23,036 nt of DNA from JBOICV01 sp050740255 (GCA_050740255.1 JBOICV010000036.1:1-23036); one strand, 5' to 3'. Counted from the first letter of the stretch, positions 6,925 to 14,573 are shown. The notes: generated by a model from the sequence alone, not told the origin. Program-made: numbers and translations.

Positions 6925-8314
6925 AGCCGAGTTTGACTTAATCGTCCTCGGCACCGGCCCCGGCGGCGAAGGCGCCGCGATGATGGCTGCGAAGAATGAT
7001 CTGCGGGTCGCGGCGGTGGAGAGCTATCACGACGTTGGCGGCGGCTGCACCCATTGGGGCACTATTCCAAGCAAGGCACTGCGCTATGCCGTGCAGCGAT
7101 ATAAAGAGTTCTCGCAGAGTCCGCTGTTCAAGGAGTTGGGCGCGGTGCGACGCGTCACCTATCCCGAGCTGCTGCGTACCGCGGATAGCGTGGTCGAGAA
7201 ACAGGTGCGCCTGCGCCGTAATTTCTATGAGCGCAATAACGTGCAGCTGTATCACGGCCACGGTCGGCTGACCGACCCGCACACGATCGAAGTCAAGCCC
7301 GCCACGGGCGCGGTCAAGCGGATAAAAGCCAAGCACATCGTCGTCGCCACCGGTTCGCGTGCCTACCACCCGCCGGATGTGGATTTTTCCCACCCGCGCG
7401 TGTGTGACAGCGACAGCATCCTGAAACTTCAGGACACACCGGCCATCGTCACGATTTACGGCGCCGGCGTGGTCGGCTGCGAGTACGCCTCCATTTTTGC
7501 CAACCTGCGCATCAAGGTGAATCTGGTCAATACCCAGAACCGGCTGCTGTCTTTCCTGGACGATGAGATCACCGATGCGCTGTCCTACCATTTGCGCGAT
7601 CAGGGCGTGATCATGCGCCACAACGAGCAATACATGCGCATCGAGCCGCGCGCCGATGACGTGCTACTGCACCTTGCTTCCGGCAAATGCCTCAAATCGG
7701 ACGTCGTGCTGTGGGCCAACGGCCGTACCGGCAATTCCGATGGCCTGGGACTGGAGGCGCTCGGCGTACAACCGAATGGCCGCGGGCAGCTTGAGGTCAA
7801 CGGGCAATATCAAACCACCCTGCCCCATATCTATGCTGTCGGCGATATCTGCGGGCCACCCGCGCTGGCCAGCGCCGCTTACGATCAGGGCCGCTTTGCC
7901 GCTACCCATATTCTTTACGGCAAAACCGAACACAATTTATTTGAGTCTATCCCGACCGGTATTTACACAATTCCGGAGATCAGTTCAGTGGGCCGTACCG
8001 AACAAGAGCTGACGCGGTCAGCCGTACCGTATGAGGTAGGACATGCTCACTTCAAACATCTCGCACGCGCGCAAATGGCCGATCAGACGGTGGGTATGCT
8101 GAAGCTGTTGTTTCATCGCGAGAACCTTGCGCTGCTCGGCATCCACTGCTTTGGTGACCGGGCGAGCGAGATCGTGCATATCGGCCAGGCGGTGATGGCG
8201 AGCCAGAACGGCGGCAACAGTATCCGCTACTTCGTGAACACGACCTTCAACTATCCGACGATGGCGGAGGCTTATCGCGTCGCGGCTTTGAACGGGATTA
8301 ACCGGCTGGCCTGA
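6917..8314 (+). CDS. sthA: Soluble pyridine nucleotide transhydrogenase
   Basis: This 465-residue flavoprotein exchanges hydride between NADPH and NAD+ in the cytoplasm, usually draining excess NADPH. FAD binds at the N-terminal GTGPGGEGAA (12-21) and a second dinucleotide fold lies around YGAGVVGCEYAS. The diagnostic segment GGGCTHWGTIPSKALR (41-56) keeps Cys44 but has Thr49 where dihydrolipoamide dehydrogenases have the second redox cysteine. This separates SthA from Lpd. VGDICGPPALASAA is the usual FAD-binding C-terminal motif. Length equals the E. coli enzyme within a residue. ATG 6917 is preferred to GTG 6914 because it keeps the coupled overlap with the ParA gene. Confidence 0.97.
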   Translation: MAEAEFDLIVLGTGPGGEGAAMMAAKNDLRVAAVESYHDVGGGCTHWGTIPSKALRYAVQRYKEFSQSPLFKELGAVRRVTYPELLRTADSVVEKQVRLRRNFYERNNVQLYHGHGRLTDPHTIEVKPATGAVKRIKAKHIVVATGSRAYHPPDVDFSHPRVCDSDSILKLQDTPAIVTIYGAGVVGCEYASIFANLRIKVNLVNTQNRLLSFLDDEITDALSYHLRDQGVIMRHNEQYMRIEPRADDVLLHLASGKCLKSDVVLWANGRTGNSDGLGLEALGVQPNGRGQLEVNGQYQTTLPHIYAVGDICGPPALASAAYDQGRFAATHILYGKTEHNLFESIPTGIYTIPEISSVGRTEQELTRSAVPYEVGHAHFKHLARAQMADQTVGMLKLLFHRENLALLGIHCFGDRASEIVHIGQAVMASQNGGNSIRYFVNTTFNYPTMAEAYRVAALNGINRLA

Positions 8315-8349
8315 CCCTTATTGCGGGTGCAGCTTTGATAGGAACGCGC

Positions 8350-8811
8350 CTACATCTTCTGTCGCAGCCGCGTAACCAGCAGTAACAGCAAATTGCGGAA
8401 TATGACCTTCGCGGCTAGCGCATCGCTCTCGACGATCCGCGAGAATTCTCCCCCAGGAAGAAAAAACAGCTTGGCATCGTCAACCGCCTTGGCCGAGGCG
8501 GAAGTGGTTTTGCCGTCAACCAGCGAATATTCGCCGAAGCATTCGCCCCGCCCCAACTTGTTCAGCCGAGTGCCGAGGGACCCGGGTCCTGCGCCGGATC
8601 CGTCTGAATGGAAGATCTCCACCTCGCCATGCAGAATCACATACAGGCCGAGACCGCCGCGCATATGCTCAAACAGCACAACCCCGTCTTTCTTTGCCTC
8701 CAGCAATAGGCCGCGCTCCATGATTTGTTCCAGCGCAGAAGGCGGCAGGCCTTTGAACGGCACTGAGTCCTCCAGCGCCCGTCGGTATCGATCCGCTTCG
8801 AACTGATTCAT
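8350..8811 (-). CDS. Cyclic-nucleotide-binding-fold protein, no effector domain
   Basis: A single 153-residue domain with the CAP-type beta-barrel signature: LYVILHGEVEIFH (beta strands), then GECFGEYSLVDGKTTSASAKA, the phosphate-binding cassette, then a C-terminal helix FRNLLLLLVTRLRQKM. There is no helix-turn-helix and no enzymatic partner, so this is a lone sensor or decayed regulatory domain. The cassette lacks the arginine (GEx...R-S/T-A) that binds the cyclic phosphate in CAP and PKA; a threonine occupies that place. It may bind another ligand or act structurally. It is convergent with sthA (35-bp gap) and lies downstream of degV on the same strand. Confidence 0.85.
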   Translation of the reverse strand: MNQFEADRYRRALEDSVPFKGLPPSALEQIMERGLLLEAKKDGVVLFEHMRGGLGLYVILHGEVEIFHSDGSGAGPGSLGTRLNKLGRGECFGEYSLVDGKTTSASAKAVDDAKLFFLPGGEFSRIVESDALAAKVIFRNLLLLLVTRLRQKM

Positions 8812-8870
8812 GCTGAAATCGGCAGCGGCTGTAGCTTGTGTTGGGGGATCATAGCTTCCCGGCCAGGTTA

Positions 8871-9815
8871 CTACTCGCCGAAGGTATGCGGGTTGGCGAG
8901 AAAACCGACGGCTATGGTGCCAGGGCCCAGATTCACCCCGCCGGTAACGCCCATCACGCAGGTCAGCAGCTGCACGCCGCGCTCGCGCGTCGCGCGTTCG
9001 AGCGCAGAATAACCTGGAAAGTCGCGGATTTTCTCCGGCTCGCCGGCATAACTCACCACGACGAACGGTGCGAGCAGGCCTTGTTGAACGTGCTTGGTGG
9101 CTTCCTTGAATACCGCCTCGACCGCATGCTCGAACCCCCTCAGCTTGGCGACCGGCTCGGTATTATCCTGGTGCGCCCGTAGAATCGGCTTGATATCCAG
9201 GGCGCTGCCGAGCGTGGCGCTCATCCAGCTAACGCTCTTGTCGCCCTTTTTTTGTGCGCGCGCGCGGATGTAGTACAAATCCGGCGGCACGCCGTAGGTG
9301 TAGGCGTAGCCGGTCAGCTTCTCGATGCGCGCACGGATGTCATTCGCAGCCATGCCGGACTTGATCAAGCGGATGCTCTCAGCCGCCAGCGCGCCCTGCC
9401 CGGCGAACAAGGTGCGCGAGTCAATCACGCGCATTGTGAACGGTCCCTCCACCCCGGCCTTTTGCCGGATGGCTTTGTAGCCGGACAGAATCGCGAACGA
9501 GGCCTTGGTCGCGTTCTCGAAGATCGGGCTGCGCGTGCGCATGACCGTCTCGCAGATCACGTAGTCCCAGTCAATCACCAATTGACTGAGGAACAGATCT
9601 CTGATCTGGTCCATGGAAAATGGAATGGATTCGGCGTCGTGGCCCTTGTCGCCGATTTGATAGCGGTAAAAATCCAGCGCCGGTTCGGACTCGCGGTTGT
9701 CGACAATGATGTCCTGGTCCACCCGGATGCTGATGGGCAGGATCACGATCTTGTTCTCTTCGATATACGACTGCGGCAAATCGCAGGTCGAATCCACCAC
9801 CAGCCCGATCCGCAT
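8871..9815 (-). CDS. DegV family fatty-acid-binding protein
   Basis: This 314-residue protein carries the DegV N-terminal signature VVDSTCDLP, RVIDSRTLFAGQGALAAE in the middle, and the closing GPGTIAVGFL segment. Characterised relatives bind a single fatty acid and, in Firmicutes, deliver it to fatty-acid kinase (FakB). No FakA-like kinase is seen here, so a different partner or simple lipid binding is possible. The start at 9815 rests on GAGGAGAAGG directly upstream. The frame stays open another 33 codons to 9914, but that would read into the end of the neighbouring Nudix gene. It is somewhat longer than the usual ~280 residues. Confidence 0.9.
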   Translation of the reverse strand: MRIGLVVDSTCDLPQSYIEENKIVILPISIRVDQDIIVDNRESEPALDFYRYQIGDKGHDAESIPFSMDQIRDLFLSQLVIDWDYVICETVMRTRSPIFENATKASFAILSGYKAIRQKAGVEGPFTMRVIDSRTLFAGQGALAAESIRLIKSGMAANDIRARIEKLTGYAYTYGVPPDLYYIRARAQKKGDKSVSWMSATLGSALDIKPILRAHQDNTEPVAKLRGFEHAVEAVFKEATKHVQQGLLAPFVVVSYAGEPEKIRDFPGYSALERATRERGVQLLTCVMGVTGGVNLGPGTIAVGFLANPHTFGE

Positions 9816-9817
9816 CC

Positions 9818-9827
9818 CCTTCTCCTC
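9818..9827 (-). promoter_or_regulatory. Ribosome-binding site that fixes the DegV start
   Basis: On the - strand GAGGAGAAGG lies immediately before the ATG at 9815. It is by far the best Shine-Dalgarno match in the frame and argues against the longer in-frame start at 9914. Confidence 0.75.
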
Positions 9828-9862
9828 AGTCGCACACTCCGCTTCTTCTCTATAGACCAAAC

Positions 9863-10531
9863 CTACGCATTGTGCGCAGCCAATGCAACCCCGGCTTGGG
9901 CCGTGCGCCGGCATAACTCATGCAGCATGGCGGCGGTCGCGCCCCACACATGATATTCACCGTAACGCAGTTCCCAGGTCGGCAGTGTCAGGCCCTCCCG
10001 CTCCACCATATGCAAGCGGTAATGCTGCGCGTCGAGTGCGTGCTCCAGGGGAATCTCCAGAAAACTGCTGACCTCCCGCGGGTCCGGTTGCAATATCACG
10101 GCTTCGCCAACCCAAGCTACTACCGGTGTGATGCGATAACCGGTGAAAGTCGGGTACTCCGGCAGGAAGCCCAGCACCTGCACCAAGCGTGGGTCCAGGC
10201 CCACTTCTTCCTGCGTTTCGCGCAATGCGGTCGCCACCGCGTCGCGGTCCTGGGGTTCGCCGCGGCCGCCGGGAAAGCAGATCTGGCCGGCGTGCTGCGG
10301 CAAATCCGCGGCGCGCTCGGTCAGCAACAGGCGCGGTACGCCGCCGTCCGCGAACACCGCCAGCAACACTGCCGCCGGCCGCATACGGCTGGGCGCGAAG
10401 CGCTGCTCAAGCCTGGCGATCACCTCGGGTGCGACGCCGAGTTCGTGGGCGCGAACTGGCGGCAAAGGCGTCGGGCTGACGCCGGCGCGCAGCCGCTGCA
10501 ACCAAGTTTCAGGCAAGTTGCCAATCTCCAT
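9863..10531 (-). CDS. nudL: Nudix CoA pyrophosphatase (NudL/NUDT7-8 type)
   Basis: This 222-residue hydrolase should split CoA or acyl-CoA into phosphopantetheine (or its acyl form) and 3',5'-ADP. The CoA-specific upstream motif LLLTERAADLPQHAGQICFP (68-87) runs straight into the Nudix box GGRGEPQDRDAVATALRETQ, continued by EEVGL (88-112; metal-binding Glu105, Glu108 and Glu109). Length is slightly above E. coli NudL (192) owing to the C-terminal tail. It lies 47 bp upstream of degV on the same strand and diverges from the thioesterase pair, placing CoA turnover beside acyl-CoA hydrolysis. The symbol is by family resemblance. Confidence 0.92.
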   Translation of the reverse strand: MEIGNLPETWLQRLRAGVSPTPLPPVRAHELGVAPEVIARLEQRFAPSRMRPAAVLLAVFADGGVPRLLLTERAADLPQHAGQICFPGGRGEPQDRDAVATALRETQEEVGLDPRLVQVLGFLPEYPTFTGYRITPVVAWVGEAVILQPDPREVSSFLEIPLEHALDAQHYRLHMVEREGLTLPTWELRYGEYHVWGATAAMLHELCRRTAQAGVALAAHNA

Positions 10532-10618
10532 GTTCTTACCGCGAGGAAAATCACACTATAAACGACGCCATGCCGTCTAGCGGCGTCCATTCGCCGGGCT
10601 GTGCTAATGTCGCGCGCG

Positions 10619-11044
10619 ATGAACCCTCTGGAAATCGTGCGGCGCGTGCACAGTCATGTGCCCTATGCCCAAGAACTCGGCATGGAAGTGCTGGAGGCCA
10701 GCCGCGACGCGGTGTTGGTGGCGATACCGGTAAACAAGGCTTTAGGCGGCGATACCGAGCGTGGCTGGTGGAGCACCGGCGCGATGACCTCCCTGATTGA
10801 TTCCGCCTGCGGCGTAGCCTTGCATGCACATCTTGGAAAATACGAACCGATTGCAACGCTGGATTTGCGGGTGGATTACCTGCGGCCGGCACGCTCGGAG
10901 TTACCCCTGCGCTGCCGCGCCGAATGCTACCGGCTGACGCGGTCCGTGGCTTTCCTGCGCGCTATCGCCTATCAGGATGACGAAAAATCCCCGGTGGCCG
11001 CGGTGGCCGCCAGCTTCATGCGCCTGAATTCCGCTGCGCCATGA
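10619..11044 (+). CDS. Hotdog-fold thioesterase (PaaI-like), first of a pair
   Basis: The 141-residue protein has the hotdog central-helix pattern GWWSTGAMTSLIDSACGVAL, in which the usual HGG start is replaced by WWSTG, followed by DLRVDYLRPA (strand motif) and a C-terminal SFMRL. Members hydrolyse acyl-CoAs. The likely catalytic acid is the Asp in LIDSA. I took ATG 10619; ATG 10607 and GTG 10601 are in frame, and none has a strong RBS. The stop overlaps the next ATG (ATGA at 11041-11044), so the two genes are coupled and the proteins may form a mixed oligomer. Confidence 0.87.
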   Translation: MNPLEIVRRVHSHVPYAQELGMEVLEASRDAVLVAIPVNKALGGDTERGWWSTGAMTSLIDSACGVALHAHLGKYEPIATLDLRVDYLRPARSELPLRCRAECYRLTRSVAFLRAIAYQDDEKSPVAAVAASFMRLNSAAP

Positions 11045-11508
11045 ACGCCTCCGCCGCAGCCGCCCATGACTCAGATCTACCTGCCCATATCCTGGCGCGT
11101 ACGCCTTATGCCGCGCATCTGGGGATACTGCGGGAGCAAGACGGTTTCCTGTTGCCTTATCGCGAGCGCTTGCTGGGCGATGCGAGCCGGCCCGCGCTGC
11201 ACGGTGGCGTGGTCGCTGGCTTCATGGAGACCGCCGCGCTGCTGCATCTCTTGCTCAACGATATCGCCGCGACACGGTTGCCGAAGACGATCGATTTTTC
11301 GATTGATTACTTACGCAGCGCGGGGCCACGCGCGACCCACGCCGCCTGCGAAGTGCAGCGAGTCGGGCGGCGCGTTGCGCTGGTGTCGGTACGCTGCTGG
11401 CAGGAGGATACGCAAAAGCCCGTAGCGCTCGCCCGTGCCCATTTCCTGTGGGAGGCGCGCGATCAGGGGGAAGGCGCGGCCGCCGGGCAACACGGGCAGC
11501 AGGGCTGA
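11041..11508 (+). CDS. Hotdog-fold thioesterase (PaaI-like), second of a pair
   Basis: This 155-residue partner of the preceding gene keeps the canonical HGGVVAGFMETAALLHLL helix (the HGG that its partner lacks), then IDFSIDYLRSA and a final ARAHFLW strand. An acidic residue (Glu in FMETA) replaces or supplies the catalytic acid. The C-terminal 20 residues are Gly/Gln/Ala rich and probably disordered. The pair is translationally coupled through ATGA. Such paired genes, one intact and one altered at HGG, suggest complementary subunits; that is inference. Confidence 0.87.
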   Translation: MNASAAAAHDSDLPAHILARTPYAAHLGILREQDGFLLPYRERLLGDASRPALHGGVVAGFMETAALLHLLLNDIAATRLPKTIDFSIDYLRSAGPRATHAACEVQRVGRRVALVSVRCWQEDTQKPVALARAHFLWEARDQGEGAAAGQHGQQG

Positions 11509-11621
11509 ACCAATCCCAGCCGAGCCTGCATTTAGCGCGTGAATCCGGGTTGCGATAAGCCCCGTTACCGCTCACAATCCGCGTTCAGCTTTCCATCCAC
11601 AGTAACCGAGGATCACTAACG

Positions 11622-11939
11622 ATGTCCGCTCTCGATTTTGTCAAAAAGATGCCGCAGGCTTTCAATGCCGATGCCGCCGCCGGTGTCGACGCGACTATCC
11701 AGTATCAGATTTCCACGCCGGCCTATGTACAGATCAAGGAAGGGCAATGCACAGTACATGAAGGCACCGCGCCGTCCGCGGACGTGACGCTCATCATCGA
11801 AGACGATGATCTCGTGTCATTGCTCAAAGGCGAGCTCAACGGCATGACCGCGTTCATGACCGGCAAGCTGCAAGTAGAAGGCGACCTGATGCTGGCGCAG
11901 AAGGTCTCCAGCATTTTCGACGCCAGCAAGCTCGCTTGA
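11622..11939 (+). CDS. SCP2 sterol/lipid carrier domain protein
   Basis: This 105-residue single-domain protein has the SCP2 fold pattern: IQYQISTPAYVQIKEG, then SADVTLIIEDDDLVSLLKGE, then a C-terminal GKLQVEGDLMLAQKVSSIF. SCP2 domains carry fatty acyl-CoA, sterols or other lipids in a hydrophobic tunnel. GAGGAT lies about 9 bases before the ATG. The 113-bp gap upstream separates it from the thioesterases; I see no clear terminator there, so it may share their transcript. Together with the HSDL2-like SDR at 5213, it supplies as separate genes the two halves of eukaryotic HSDL2. Confidence 0.9.
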   Translation: MSALDFVKKMPQAFNADAAAGVDATIQYQISTPAYVQIKEGQCTVHEGTAPSADVTLIIEDDDLVSLLKGELNGMTAFMTGKLQVEGDLMLAQKVSSIFDASKLA

Positions 11940-11942
11940 GGT

Positions 11943-12680
11943 TTGACCACCGCGCTGGTACTGCTCTGCACTGAGCCGCAGCGGCAGGCACAAGCAGCGG
12001 CCCTGGCCCAGCGTCTCGAACTGCCCCTGCTCGGAAACGACCAGGGGCATTCTTTTGCCTGGCGTCTGGTGCTCACCGCATCAGGCCTGGAACTGCGTAC
12101 GCCGCTAAGCCCGGCGCCAATTTACCCGGATTTACTGGGCCTGGAGGTACGCCGCAGAATCGCCGCCGGCCGCCAGCAGCCGTTCGCACGCGCCTTTGGC
12201 TTGCATCGGGGCGGCGCGCCGAGCGTGCTGGACGCCACCGCCGGCCTGGGCCGCGACAGCTCGGTGTTGGGCGGCTTGGGTTGCCGCGTCGCCGCATTGG
12301 AGCGCCAGCCCGTAATTCATGCTTTGCTGAGCGATGCGGCCGAACGGCTCGCGGTGCTTTCGCCAATCCGGCTACTGCCTTGCCAGGATGCACTGGCTTA
12401 TTGGTCGGATGACACAATGGAACGGCCGGATATTATTTATCTCGATCCGATGTATCCGCTGCGTGGTAAAGCCGCTCTGGCAAAAAAAGAAGCGCAAGTG
12501 CTGCGCGCGATGGCTGGCGATGATGCGGACGCCGATTCTCTGCTGGCGCCCGCGCTGGCGCAGGCGCGGCAACGAGTGGTGGTTAAGCGCCACCCGCAGG
12601 CACCCTGGCTCGCGAATAAAAAACCGGCGCACAGCATCTTGGGCAAGCGCGCGCGTTACGACGTCTATCTCACTCGCTGA
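11943..12680 (+). CDS. rsmJ: 16S rRNA (guanine1516-N2)-methyltransferase
   Basis: This 245-residue SAM-dependent enzyme modifies G1516 of 16S rRNA. VLDATAGLGRDSSVLGGLGCRVAALERQ is the SAM-binding fold (seen in two parts: DATAGLGRD and GCRVAALERQP). YLDPMYPLRGKAALAKKE is the RsmJ catalytic-loop signature, and VVVKRHPQAPWLA closes the domain. Length matches E. coli RsmJ (250). The start is taken as TTG 11943, three bases after the SCP2 stop; it has no well-spaced RBS, so it is probably translated by coupling. The 3' end overlaps the convergent gamma-carbonic-anhydrase gene by 11 bp. Confidence 0.93.
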   Translation: MTTALVLLCTEPQRQAQAAALAQRLELPLLGNDQGHSFAWRLVLTASGLELRTPLSPAPIYPDLLGLEVRRRIAAGRQQPFARAFGLHRGGAPSVLDATAGLGRDSSVLGGLGCRVAALERQPVIHALLSDAAERLAVLSPIRLLPCQDALAYWSDDTMERPDIIYLDPMYPLRGKAALAKKEAQVLRAMAGDDADADSLLAPALAQARQRVVVKRHPQAPWLANKKPAHSILGKRARYDVYLTR

Positions 12681-13194
12681 GCGACAGCTCGCTCTTAAAA
12701 CGCCGCGCATTCTCCACGTAATGTCTGGCCGAGAGGGTGATCGCCTGGATTTCCTGCGGCATGAGTTGGCGTACGACCTTGCCGGGGGAGCCGACCACCA
12801 GAGAGCCATCGGGGATGTCCTTGCCCTCTGGAATCAGGGCATTGGCGCCGATCAGACAGTTTCGGCCGATCTTCACGCCGTTCAGCACCACGGCTTTGAT
12901 GCCGATCAGACTGTTGTCGCCAATCGTGCAGCCGTGCAGCATGGCCAGATGTCCTACCGTGACGTCACGGCCAATCGTAAGCTTGATCCCGGGATCGGTG
13001 TGCAGCACCGCGCCGTCCTGCACGTTGCTGCCCTCGCCCACGGTGATCAGATCGCTGTCGCCGCGGATGACAACATTGAACCAGACGCTGCTGGCGGTCT
13101 CCAGCACGACGTTGCCGATTACCGCAGCGTTGGGCGCGACGAAATGTCCGGCGCCACGCAATTCCGGTCGCCGCGATCCAAGCTGATACAACAT
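12670..13194 (-). CDS. Gamma-carbonic anhydrase family protein (YrdA-like)
   Basis: This 174-residue left-handed beta-helix protein is built of hexapeptide repeats. The zinc ligands are His65 (LHTD), His82 and His87 (GHLAMLHGC), and the conserved RGD (44-46) and NVQDG (57-61) of the gamma class are present. E. coli YrdA-type proteins keep the metal site, but carbonic anhydrase activity is unproven for many. It is convergent with rsmJ, sharing 11 bp, and diverges from the GDSL esterase gene with only a short gap. Confidence 0.92.
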   Translation of the reverse strand: MLYQLGSRRPELRGAGHFVAPNAAVIGNVVLETASSVWFNVVIRGDSDLITVGEGSNVQDGAVLHTDPGIKLTIGRDVTVGHLAMLHGCTIGDNSLIGIKAVVLNGVKIGRNCLIGANALIPEGKDIPDGSLVVGSPGKVVRQLMPQEIQAITLSARHYVENARRFKSELSLSE

Positions 13195-13247
13195 ATTTTC
13201 GTCCAGGAGTGAACAATATTTCGCGCACTATGCCCGCCTCGACAAGC

Positions 13248-13856
13248 ATGAAGCAAGCGCTGTGGCTAGCGTGCGCTTTATGGCTGGCCGCCTGCGGCGG
13301 CGCGCCGAGTCCGCGCCTGCAGCCGCTGGCGACCGACGCGGTGATTCTGGCTTTCGGCGACAGTCTCACCTATGGCAGCGGCGCGGACACCGGGCAAAGC
13401 TATCCCGAGCAACTCGCACTGCTCAGCGGACACAAGGTGATCAACGCCGGTGTGCCGGGCGAAACCACCAGCGAAGGCTTGCAGCGTCTGCCGAAGGTGC
13501 TCGATGAGGTGCAGCCGCAGCTCGTCATTCTCTGCCTCGGTGGCAATGACTTCCTGCGCAAGCATGCGCCGGCGGTCACGCGCAGCAATCTGACGGCGAT
13601 GATTACGACCGTGCAACGCAGGCACATTCCGCTGGTATTGCTGGCCGTGCCCCAGCCCACCCTGATGGTCAGCACCGATCCGCTGTACGCGGAACTGGCC
13701 AAGCGGTACCGGGTGCCGCTGGAGGAAGACGTTCTGGAGGACGTGCTCGGCAAGCGCGCATTGAAAAGCGATCGGATTCATCCCAATGCAGCCGGCTACC
13801 GTTTGATAGCGGAAGCGGTATACGCCTTGCTGAAGCGTCACGGCGCATTGTTCTGA
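13248..13856 (+). CDS. tesA: GDSL-family esterase/lysophospholipase, predicted lipoprotein (TesA-like)
   Basis: The SGNH hydrolase blocks are all present (numbered from ATG 13248): GDSL with nucleophile Ser39, Gly in NAGVPGETT, GGND with Asn100, and DRIHPNAAGY with Asp175/His178. This is the E. coli TesA arrangement (thioesterase I/protease I/lysophospholipase L1), which works in the periplasm. Here the signal sequence MKQALWLACALWLAAC ends in a lipobox LAAC with Cys16, so the protein is probably lipid-anchored rather than free. In-frame starts at 13230 (ATG) and 13209 (GTG) also exist; AGGAG sits at 13204-13208. The 3' end overlaps plsC by 19 bp. Confidence 0.9.
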   Translation: MKQALWLACALWLAACGGAPSPRLQPLATDAVILAFGDSLTYGSGADTGQSYPEQLALLSGHKVINAGVPGETTSEGLQRLPKVLDEVQPQLVILCLGGNDFLRKHAPAVTRSNLTAMITTVQRRHIPLVLLAVPQPTLMVSTDPLYAELAKRYRVPLEEDVLEDVLGKRALKSDRIHPNAAGYRLIAEAVYALLKRHGALF

Positions 13857-14566
13857 AGAGCGGCCCGCAGACGCGCATGGGCCAGGTCGCGTACCGCCTC
13901 AGCGGCATTTTTTCCGGTACCGGCGGGCGGCACCGGCGCCAGCACCGTGACCGCCACACGCCCCGGCCGCAGCCATTTGCTGCCGGGTGGAAAGATTTTC
14001 TCCGGACCGCGGATTAATACCGGCACCACCGGTACCCCGCCGCCGTGGGCGGCCAGCATGAAGGCGCCACGCCGGAACGGCTGCAGCTCGTTTGGCCGTT
14101 CCCGCGCCATGCGTCCCTCCGCAAAAATACCGAGACTATCGCCCTCGTGCAGCTTGCGCAGCATATGCCGGGTCTGCTGCGCCGCTTTGCCCGCATCGCC
14201 GCGACTGATAAAAGTGGCGCCAAGCCGCTCCAACAGAAAATGCACCGGCGGCAGACCGCGCACCTCCTCCATGATGGCGAAGGAGACGCGTGGCGGCAGC
14301 AGCATTTGCAGCACCATGCCGTCCAGGTAACTGGTGTGATTGCTGACCACGATGCAGGGCTTATCCGGGAAATGTTCGAACCCACTGATCCGCCAGCGCA
14401 TCAGCCAGGTAATAAATAATGCCTTAAGCGACACGCGCGCCAGCCGGCGCCGCCAGCTCAGGCGGGGCGCCGCCATCACCAGCGGCGCCAGCAGCAAGAA
14501 CAAGCTGACGCCGACGATCCAGCAATACAGGCCATAGACTCGCCGCAGCGCCGCCTGGCCGGTCAT
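13838..14566 (-). CDS. plsC: 1-acyl-sn-glycerol-3-phosphate acyltransferase family protein
   Basis: This 242-residue membrane-associated enzyme should acylate lysophosphatidic acid to phosphatidic acid. An N-terminal membrane segment (about 11-33) precedes the HX4D motif NHTSYLD (His77, Asp82). FISRGD (119-124) follows, then FAEGRMAR (148-155, normally FPEGTRS) and VPVVPVLIRG. The changes in the third block, Pro to Ala and Thr to Arg, keep the Glu and Gly. The start is 7 bp after the tsaB stop, the last gene of the mrcB-to-plsC block. It overlaps tesA convergently by 19 bp. Acyl acceptor is not certain from sequence. Confidence 0.9.
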   Translation of the reverse strand: MTGQAALRRVYGLYCWIVGVSLFLLLAPLVMAAPRLSWRRRLARVSLKALFITWLMRWRISGFEHFPDKPCIVVSNHTSYLDGMVLQMLLPPRVSFAIMEEVRGLPPVHFLLERLGATFISRGDAGKAAQQTRHMLRKLHEGDSLGIFAEGRMARERPNELQPFRRGAFMLAAHGGGVPVVPVLIRGPEKIFPPGSKWLRPGRVAVTVLAPVPPAGTGKNAAEAVRDLAHARLRAALQNNAP

Positions 14567-14573
14567 TGCCCAG

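Noticed and set aside
9816..9914. N-terminal extension of DegV with a CxxC-like motif
   Set aside because: The extension overlaps the nudL 3' end, and the strong RBS at 9818-9827 supports the shorter protein that starts at the family motif.
10562..10587. Hairpin GACGCC...GGCGTC in the nudL/thioesterase divergent region
   Set aside because: The stem is only 6 bp with a large loop in GC-rich DNA and no link to a terminator or operator is visible.
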